Assembly (NCBI RefSeq): GCF_000702805.1 | Contig: NZ_JNJX01000009.1 | Coordinates: 1 to 41,475, forward strand | Length of the DNA stretch: 41,475 nucleotides | From: Mycoplasma anseris ATCC 49234 | GTDB taxonomy: Bacteria > Bacillota_I > Bacilli_A > Mycoplasmatales > Metamycoplasmataceae | Reading direction: 5' to 3' | Part shown: positions 29,347-41,475 of the stretch, piece by piece | Numbering within the stretch: the first letter of the stretch is position 1 | How the letters are laid out: each line of letters starts with the position of its first letter | Notes under the pieces: generated by a model | What the model was told of the DNA's origin: nothing | Seen by the model: the letters and a program-made list of their open reading frames with translations, nothing else | Database searches by the model: none | Program-made: the position numbers and the translations under genes

Positions 29347-29952
29347 ATTAAAGAATTAGATACACAAAATGGACATGAAAATCGTCGTCCAAAATCAGAA
29401 CACGTTGTCAACAATGCCATTCCTTTTAAAAAGGTTTTTGTCATTGGTCCAAACGGTGAAAAAATCGGGGTTTTAACTAAAGAAGAAGCAATTGAAAAAG
29501 CTAGAGATTACAATATGGATTTAGTTTTAATTGCTTTAGAAAACAATAAACCGATTACAAGAATCATAGATTATGGCAAATTCAAATACGACAAAAAGAA
29601 AAAACAAAAAGAAGCCAAAGAAAAACAAACTGTTACTGTAAATCGTGAAATTAGATTAACTCCATTAATTGGAACTCATGATTTAGAAACCAAAGCTAGA
29701 AAGGCAAGAGAATTCATTTTAGATGGAAATCGTGTTAAAGTTTCAGTTAAATTTAGAGGTAGAGAACGTTCTAGAACCGATTTAGGTGAAGACACATTAA
29801 AAAGATTTTTCTCATTAGTTGAAGATATTGCCAAGATATCTAAAGAAGCAACCATGCAAAATGATCGTTTTCTTGATATGTATATTGAAAAAGATAAACG
29901 TAAAATCGAAGCTTTAAAAAATAACGAAAACTCTGAAAATCAAGGAGAATAA
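29347..29952 (+). CDS. infC: Translation initiation factor IF-3, apparent AUU start
   Basis: 201 residues from an ATT at 29347, with AAGGAG ending 6 nt upstream; no ATG or GTG lies at a suitable distance. AUU starts are known for infC in E. coli, where IF-3 represses its own start. N-domain motifs are [17 protein letters not shown] and [24 protein letters not shown], then a Lys-rich linker, then the C-domain [20 protein letters not shown] and [10 protein letters not shown]. The tail of about 15 residues is Asn/Glu-rich. First gene of infC-rpmI-rplT. Confidence 0.92.
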   Translation: MKELDTQNGHENRRPKSEHVVNNAIPFKKVFVIGPNGEKIGVLTKEEAIEKARDYNMDLVLIALENNKPITRIIDYGKFKYDKKKKQKEAKEKQTVTVNREIRLTPLIGTHDLETKARKAREFILDGNRVKVSVKFRGRERSRTDLGEDTLKRFFSLVEDIAKISKEATMQNDRFLDMYIEKDKRKIEALKNNENSENQGE

Positions 29953-29953
29953 A

Positions 29954-30142
29954 ATGCCAAAAATGAAAACAAAAAGTGCTCTTAAGAAAAGAATTAAGAT
30001 CACAGCAACCGGTAAAGTAAAACGTGGAAATGCCTATAGATCACATTTAGCTCAAAATAAAACCACAAAACAAAAACGTCAATCTCGTAAATCATCATCA
30101 TTATCACATTCAGATTTCAAAAGATACAAAGAAATTATTTAA
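29954..30142 (+). CDS. rpmI: 50S ribosomal protein L35
   Basis: 62 residues, highly basic. [21 protein letters not shown] is the typical L35 N-terminus, and the C-terminal half ([20 protein letters not shown]) also fits. It begins 1 nt after the infC stop, with GGAG inside the infC end. Confidence 0.97.
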   Translation: MPKMKTKSALKKRIKITATGKVKRGNAYRSHLAQNKTTKQKRQSRKSSSLSHSDFKRYKEII

Positions 30143-30162
30143 TAATTTAGAAAGGAATCGTT

Positions 30163-30522
30163 ATGAGAACTAGAGGTGGAATAGTTACAAGAAGAAGACG
30201 TAGTAAATGAATAAAATTAGCTAAAGGTTATTGAGGACACAAATCAATTGGATATAAAGTTGCTAAACAAGCAGTTGTTAAATCATGAACATACGCTTTT
30301 AGAGACAGAAAAAACGTTAAAAGAGAATTTAGAAGATTATGAATCGCTCGTATTAACGCGGCTGTAAGACCATTAGGTTTATCATACTCAAGATTAATTG
30401 AAGGATTAAAAGCAGCTGATATCAAAGTTAATAGAAAAATGTTATCTGAATTAGCAATTAATTATCCAACAGCATTTGCACAAATCGTTGAAAAAGCTCA
30501 AAAAGCTTTAAAAAACAAATAA
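30163..30522 (+). CDS. rplT: 50S ribosomal protein L20
   Basis: 119 residues with four TGA-encoded Trp, so it is invisible as one frame under the standard code. The sequence starts [16 protein letters not shown], continues [20 protein letters not shown] and includes [21 protein letters not shown], all typical of L20. AAAGGA lies upstream. In Firmicutes L20 also represses its own operon through the leader. Confidence 0.97.
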
Positions 30523-30525
30523 TTT

Positions 30526-30552
30526 AAATCGGGTTATCCGATTTATTTTTTA
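30526..30552 (+). terminator. Intrinsic terminator of the infC operon
   Basis: AAATCGG / CCGATTT with loop GTTAT is followed by ATTTTTTATT. Confidence 0.88.
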
Positions 30553-30843
30553 TTGGCATTAAAAAAATAAATAACTTTCCTAATAAATTCCTAATATTAT
30601 AAGTTTAAAAAATAAAACTTATATAATTTTGAATATGTTAAATAAATTAAAAACTATGAATTTAAAAGAGGTTTATAAAACATAAAAAAATTGAAACATT
30701 AAAGATTATTTGAAGTTGTTTATACAAGAGGAGTTAATATTCCGGAGGTAATAATTGAAAATATTGGTTTAAATTAAGCTACTAGAAAAAAACCAAGATT
30801 TTCGATAATAAAAAAATTATTGAACCATATAACATAAAACCAT

Positions 30844-32161
<1,318 letters not shown>

Positions 32162-32170
32162 GGAGTAAAA

Positions 32171-34822
32171 ATGTTAACTTCAAAACAAATTAGACAGATG
32201 TGATTAGATTTCTTTGAATCAAAAGGACATCTAGTTGTTGAATCAAAATCATTAATTCCACAAAATGATCCATCATTATTATGAATTAATTCAGGGGTTG
32301 CCACTTTAAAAGATTATTTCAGTGGTAAAAAAATTCCACCTTCAAAAAGAATTACTAACTCACAAAAATCAATTAGAACTAATGATATTGAAAATGTTGG
32401 TGTTACAGCAAGACATCATACCTTTTTTGAAATGTTAGGTAATTTTTCAATTGGTGATTATTTTAAAGAACAAGCCATAGCTTATGGATATGAATTTATC
32501 TTTGATGTTTTAAAGCTTGAAAAAGAAAAAATTTATATTACTTATTATGGTGAAGATTTAGACACGTATAATGCTTGAATTAAAAACGGTATTGATCCTT
32601 TGCATATGATAAAAGGAACTAGAGATACTAACTTTTGAGACGTTGGTCAAGGACCTTGTGGACCCGACACAGAAATTTTTTATGATCGTGGCGAAAAATA
32701 TGATAAACGGGGAGTTGAACTTTTAAAAGAGGATATTGAAAATGACCGTTTTATTGAAATTTGAAATATTGTTTTTTCACAATATAATAACGATGGTGAA
32801 AATAATTACACAGATTTAGCCACCAAAAACATTGATACTGGAGCCGGTTTAGAAAGAATTACTTCAATTATGCAAGATGCTCCAACCAACTTTGATACCG
32901 ATTTATTTTTGCCAATCATTAAAGAAGTAGAAAAACTAGTTGATGTTAAATACGATATTCAAAACTACTTTACAAAAGATAAAGAACAAACTAAAATTAA
33001 TACTAAATTTAAAATAATTGCTGATCATATTCGTGCTTCAGTAAATGCTATTAATGATGGGGTGACTCCTTCAAATGCAGGACGTGGTTATATTATAAGA
33101 AGATTAATTAGAAGAGCATATCGTGCCGGCATTTCATTAGGCATTAAAGAAAAACATTTCTTATATAATTTGGTTTCAATTGTTAAAGATTCTTTAATTT
33201 ATGATATTGATATTGAGACTGTTAAAGAAGTTATTAAGAATGAAGAAGATTTATTTGCCAAAACAATTAATGATGGTGAAAAATTATTAGAACATGAAAT
33301 TGCTAAAAATGGCACAATAACAGCTGCTATTGCTTTTAAAATGTTTGATACCTATGGTTTTCCAATTGAATTAACAAATGAAATATTGTCTGAAAAAAAT
33401 ATAAAAATTGATATTAAAGAATTTAATGAATTTTTAAAACAACATCAAGAAAAGTCAAGAGGAAATGTTGAAGTTGGAATGCAAAAAGTTATTAATTCAT
33501 TATCTTTAATTAAGGATTTTTGCAGCGAATTTATTGGCTATGAATATTTAGATTCAACTTCAAAGATTTTATACTTATTAAATGATGAACAAGAAATTAG
33601 TTCAACCATTGAAGATGAAATTAGTTATGTAATTTTAGACAAAACTCCATTTTATGCAACAAGCGGGGGACAAAATCATGATTTTGGATATATGATTCAA
33701 GGAAATAACGAAATTGAAGTATTAGATATTTTTAAAGATAAGTTTTGAAACCATGTTCATAAAGTAAAAGGAAAAATTGACAAAAATCTTCCAATTGAAT
33801 GTCATGTTGATTCTGAAAAAAGAATCAATTTTGCAAGAGGTCATTCTGCAACTCACTTGATGTTTCATGCTTTAAGAGGAACTTATCCAAATGAAAAAAT
33901 TGAACAATTAGGTTCTAATATTACTCATGAACATTTTACTTTTGACTTTGGTTTAGATCATCGTCCAACCAAAAGCGAAATAAGACAAATTGAAAGTATA
34001 ATGCGTTCATATATTAAAAGAAACGAAAAAAGAAATTATATTATTACAACTATTAAAAATGCACAAGATATGGGTGCTTTTATGACTATTGAAGAATCAG
34101 AATATCATGATGCAAATAAAGTAAGAGTTGTAGAATTTGAAAACATTACTAAAGATTTATGCGGTGGTACTCATGTTCCACAAACAAGTGTAATTGAAGA
34201 TTTTAAAATTGTGGGAGTTGATTCTAAAGGAACAGGAGTTTATCGTCTAAGAGTTGTTACTTCATTTAATTTTGTTCATGAATATTTAGATGCTGAAATT
34301 CAAACTGAATTGGATTTATTAAAAACTTTAATCAGAAATAACCAAGAACTAGATTCTAAATATGACAAAAATCTTCCAGATTCAAAAGCAAAAACCACAA
34401 CTGAAAAAGAATCATACATGCTCGAACTAGAAGCCATTGAAGAAGAAATCAGAAATGATTACCGTGCTTTATTAAAACAAAAACAAAATGAAACAGTGGA
34501 TGTATCAAATTACAAACCTGAAATAGTAAACCAAAAATCAATTTATTTAATTGTTGAAAATGATACAAACCATGTAAGAAAAGCTGTTGTGCAACTACGT
34601 GAATTAAATCAAGATGCAATTGTAATTGGACTTTCAAACACCAAAGAAGATAATTACTATTTAATGGTTGCTTCGAAAACCTTTAATTCATTAGATTTAT
34701 TTAAACAAATTACTGCTAAATTAAATGGAAAAGGTGGTGGAAATCCAATTGTTGCCCAAGGTTCAATTACTACAAACCAAAATTTAGATCAAATTCTAAA
34801 CATTATTAAAGAAATAATCTAA
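32171..34822 (+). CDS. alaS: Alanyl-tRNA synthetase
   Basis: 883 residues, full length for the family. The start is [20 protein letters not shown]. Catalytic-core landmarks are [35 protein letters not shown] and GPCGPDTEI. The editing domain has the zinc ligands of HSATHLMFH and CGGTHV. The C-terminal domain with the Gly-rich [12 protein letters not shown] ends the protein. About nine Trp codons are TGA. AAGGAG lies upstream, 9 nt after mnmA. The stop overlaps the ruvX ATG. Confidence 0.97.
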
Positions 34823-35265
34823 TGCGAAAAATTTGTTTAGATTTGGGAACAAAAACTTGTGGCTTTGCTATTTCTGATCCATTGGGGATTATTGCCACTG
34901 GTTTAGAAAATTTCCGCTTTGAGGAAAACAACTTTTTAAGAGTCATTGAAAAATTAAAGGATTATATAAATTCTAATAATTATAAAAATAACATTGATGG
35001 AATTGTATTAGGATACCCGTTAAGAATGGATTTATCAAAAAGTGAAAGAACTTTAATGGTAGAACAATTTAAATTGCTATTAGAAAAACATTTTGATTTA
35101 CCCATTTATTTACAAGATGAACGTCAAAGTACAAGAAATGCTGAAGAAATTTTGATTAATGCTGGCTGAACAAGAAAAAAAAGAAAAACTAAAAAAGACT
35201 CTTTAGCAGCCCAACTTATATTAGAAGACTTTTTAAGGAAGAATGATGGAAAAACAGAAATTTAA
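34822..35265 (+). CDS. ruvX: RuvX/YqgF-family RNase H-fold nuclease
   Basis: 147 residues. CLDLGTKTCGFAISDPLG carries the first catalytic Asp, IDGIVLGYPLRMD and YLQDERQST follow, and the KKDSLAAQLIL segment carries the last Asp. The family is implicated in pre-16S rRNA processing and in Holliday-junction resolution. alaS-ruvX-yrzB order is shared with Bacillus (which also has ireB in this cluster). One TGA reads as Trp. The ATG overlaps the alaS stop (TAATG) and the 3' end overlaps the next gene by 20 bp. Confidence 0.92.
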
Positions 35266-35572
35266 TTTATTTGTGGAAGAAAGAAAAATTCAAATTAATA
35301 ATGAAACATTTTATATTATTTTAGAATTTGAAGAAAATGGAGATCATTATTTAATTGTTACAAATAAAGATGTCATAATTTCTTTCAAAGCTGACCCAAA
35401 AAATCCAGAAAATCTTTTGCCAATTTATGATGAAGAAGCAAAAGAATTAGAGATCATTGAAACAATTATCAACGATTATTATGATCATAATCTCTTATTA
35501 GATGAAGAAGGAAATGATTTTTTAGCTAGATTTTTTGAAGATCAAGAAGAGGAAGAAGAAATTATTAACTAA
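35246..35572 (+). CDS. YrzB-like DUF1292-type small acidic protein
   Basis: 108 residues, very acidic. ETFYIILEFEENGDHYLIVTN and LLPIYDEEAKELEIIETI fit the DUF1292/YrzB pattern, as does the place directly after ruvX. The start at 35246 is preferred over 35243 because of Shine-Dalgarno spacing. The function is unknown in any organism as far as I know. The stop overlaps the next ATG (TAATG). Confidence 0.75.
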   Translation: MEKQKFNLFVEERKIQINNETFYIILEFEENGDHYLIVTNKDVIISFKADPKNPENLLPIYDEEAKELEIIETIINDYYDHNLLLDEEGNDFLARFFEDQEEEEEIIN

Positions 35573-36288
35573 TGATTAATTATGCCCAAAATGTTTTAGG
35601 AAAAGAATCTTCACTTTCTGATAAAACGAGATTAATTTTATTGATTACCGGAATTATTGCTTTGGTAATTGCTATTGTTGGTGTTGTTGTTACATTATTA
35701 ATAAGAAAGAAAATGCTAAAAAAATATTTAATTTTGGATGAATTAAACGAAATTAAAAAATTAAAATATATTAACCCAAATTATGGAATGGTTTTAGATG
35801 GAATTAAAAAAGAATATCAAAATATTGATGGCGATTTCTTTGTAGCATTTTTGGTTAATTGCGTCTATTTAAATAAGTTTAATCGCATTTATGTGGAAGA
35901 TGATAGTGATTATTTAGCTATTTCTATTTCTGAATTAACCCAAAAACCAGTTTATATTAATAATAATGTAAAAGAAAGTCATTTTTTGACTCTAAAACCT
36001 ATTTTACAATCAACCAATTTAATAACAAATAGTGCAATTAAAGATTGAGACTTATTAGTCATTAACAATAATAATGATTTTATTAATAGTATTAAACAAA
36101 ATAAAGATTTTTTAAATGATAATGGCATGATGGTTTTAGTATTTAATCAAATTAAAGAAATCAAAGAACAAAAACTTCTAATTTCAGAATTAGGTTTTAG
36201 ATACGAAACATTGAAAATAAAAAATAAAAATGTTATACTATTAGCTAAGAATTCAATTAAATCTATGGTTGAAGAATCTAATAATTAA
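35572..36288 (+). CDS. Membrane-anchored methyltransferase-like protein
   Basis: 238 residues. One transmembrane helix near the N-terminus (about residues 20-46, LILLITGIIALVIAIVGVVVTLLI) is followed by a cytosolic domain of about 190 residues. The alternating strand-helix pattern (FNRIYVEDDSDYLAIS, DWDLLVINNNNDF, MMVLVFNQIKEI, VILLAKN) fits the latter part of a Rossmann-type methyltransferase. The first half of a canonical SAM site is not evident. Related mycoplasma proteins are annotated as BC85_0335-family putative methyltransferases. No substrate can be proposed. Confidence 0.6.
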
Positions 36289-36301
36289 AAGGAGAGGATG
36301 T

Positions 36302-36772
36302 ATGTCAGAAGAAAATAAAATTTATTTGACTTTAGAGAGTCTAAAACAATATGAAGAAAAATTAAAATATTTACAAGAAGTAGCTCGTCCACAAGTAATT
36401 GAAGAAATAAAGGAAGCTAGAAACCAAGGTGACCTTTCTGAAAATGCTGAATATGATGCTGCTAGAGATAAACAAGCTGCAATTGAAAATGAAATTTCTG
36501 AAATTCAACACATTTTAGATAATTGTGAAATTATTTCTGAAAATACAAAAACTACAGTTGTAAGAATTGGTTCAACAGTTAAAATCATTTCATTAAATAA
36601 TAATAAGGTAATGGATGTTCAAATTGTAGGTGCTTTAGATGCAGATCCTTTTAATAATAAAATTTCCAACACTTCACCACTTGCTAGAGCAATACTAGAT
36701 AAACAAGTAGAAGAAACAATTGAAGTAGATGCTCCTAAAAAATATAAAGTGAAAATTTTAGAAATAAATTAA
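36302..36772 (+). CDS. greA: Transcription elongation factor GreA
   Basis: 156 residues. The N-terminal coiled coil (IYLTLESLKQYEEKLKYLQ... VARPQVIEEIKEAR) carries the acidic tip QGDLSENAEYDAARDKQ, which enters the RNA polymerase channel to stimulate cleavage of backtracked RNA. The C-terminal FKBP-like domain ends with SPLARAILDKQVEETIEVDAP. The ATG at 36302 is chosen because AAAAGGAGAGG lies just upstream; the longer open frame from 36269 has no ribosome-binding site. Confidence 0.97.
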   Translation: MSEENKIYLTLESLKQYEEKLKYLQEVARPQVIEEIKEARNQGDLSENAEYDAARDKQAAIENEISEIQHILDNCEIISENTKTTVVRIGSTVKIISLNNNKVMDVQIVGALDADPFNNKISNTSPLARAILDKQVEETIEVDAPKKYKVKILEIN

Positions 36773-36783
36773 AAATTTAATGT

Positions 36784-36826
36784 AAAATAAATAGGCATTT
36801 ATTTTTGAAATCCTATTTATTTTTTT
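36784..36826 (+). terminator. Intrinsic terminator after greA
   Basis: AAATAAATAGG / CCTATTTATTT stem with a long T run after it. Confidence 0.85.
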
Positions 36827-36858
36827 ATTAGCAATTAAAAACAAAATAAAAAAATTTT

Positions 36859-36889
36859 TTGAACTAAATGTAAAAAAATATAGTACAAT
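36859..36889 (+). promoter_or_regulatory. Candidate rRNA operon promoter
   Basis: TTGAAC (36859-36864) and TACAAT (36884-36889) are separated by 19 nt, slightly long. Transcription would start near 36897 in a leader of about 90 nt before 16S. Confidence 0.55.
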
Positions 36890-36921
36890 ATTAAAAGCGA
36901 CTTTAAAATAATCGCAAAAAA

Positions 36922-36936
36922 GTTCTTTGAAAACTG
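36922..36936 (+). promoter_or_regulatory. boxA-like antitermination element, 16S leader
   Basis: GTTCTTTGAAAACTG is repeated exactly at 38575-38589 in the spacer and matches the bacterial boxA consensus bound by NusB/NusE. Confidence 0.7.
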
Positions 36937-36955
36937 GATACGAATATACCATAAC
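36930..36955 (+). other. 5' half of the 16S RNase III processing stem
   Basis: AAAACTGGATAC (36930-36941) and CCATAAC (36949-36955) are exact reverse complements of GTATCCAGTTTT (38543-38554) and GTTATGG (38525-38531) downstream of 16S. Confidence 0.8.
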
Positions 36956-36985
36956 GTCAATTTAATAATTTTATAATAATCAAAA

Positions 36986-38503
<1,518 letters not shown>

Positions 38504-38683
38504 CTACGGAGTACAATTCTCACTGTTATGGAAATAAAATTTGTATCCAGTTTTGAGAGAACTTTCTCTCAATTGTTCTTTGAAAACTGAATATAGACAT
38601 TGAAATTTATTAATATTTCAAAGTTTAGATCAACCTATAGAATATTTATAGACATACAATAGGTCATACAAAATTTAAAAACT
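38504..38683 (+). other. 16S-23S spacer without tRNA
   Basis: About 180 nt containing the 3' half of the 16S processing stem (38525-38554), a second boxA copy (38575-38589) and two AT-rich hairpins (around 38599-38624 and 38635-38662). No tRNA gene is present, which is usual for mycoplasmas. Confidence 0.85.

Positions 38684-41475
<2,792 letters not shown>

Noticed and set aside
38504-38683. tRNA gene in the rRNA spacer
   Set aside because: No cloverleaf or T-loop sequence is seen; the hairpins are AT-rich and short.

Overview
The window comes from a wall-less bacterium of the Mollicutes. The sequence is strongly AT-rich, and nearly every long gene reads through in-frame TGA codons at conserved Trp positions (genetic code 4). 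The gene content, the 16S rRNA and two 23S rRNA bases point to the Mycoplasma hominis/synoviae/hyopneumoniae assemblage. I cannot name the species from this window.

Host part 1 (1-14106). A 5'-truncated membrane protein with a Cys-Cys octad repeat comes first. It is followed by rarA-pheS-pheT, recA, and a minus-strand pair (putative cysteine peptidase plus a small membrane protein) convergent with recA. Next is a tightly packed plus-strand run: ymdB-type phosphodiesterase, nusB, tlyA, sufS, sufU, dinB and a nadD-yqeK fusion. Several of these genes overlap by a few bases, which suggests co-transcription and translational coupling.

Prophage (14112-29194). A 15.1 kb element is bounded by a perfect 15-bp direct repeat with a palindromic core (TTTGTATACAAAAAA). 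Every gene in it is on the minus strand. The right operon encodes a short DnaB-type helicase, an SSB-like protein, terminase large subunit, portal, a 767-aa unknown, scaffold, major capsid protein and three hydrophobic or coiled-coil proteins. The left operon encodes three tandem paralogous small proteins with an Sm-like signature, a tyrosine recombinase and a PD-(D/E)XK-type nuclease. The operons are separated by a gene-free control region of about 525 bp with a strong dyad and several hairpins. No lysin is seen, as expected for a phage of a wall-less host, and no recognisable repressor is present. The element sits between yqeK and the infC promoter, and the repeat rebuilds the DNA just upstream of the infC -10 box.

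Host part 2 (29195-41475). infC (apparent AUU start, with an attenuator-like leader)-rpmI-rplT comes first, then the decayed 3' end of a cytosine-C5 methyltransferase. mnmA, alaS, ruvX, a yrzB-like gene, a membrane-anchored methyltransferase-like gene and greA follow. The window ends with an rRNA operon: a full 16S, a spacer without tRNA, and a 23S cut off at the window edge. The 23S carries A at E. coli position 2057 and U at 2610, a pattern associated with natural erythromycin resistance in the M. hominis group.
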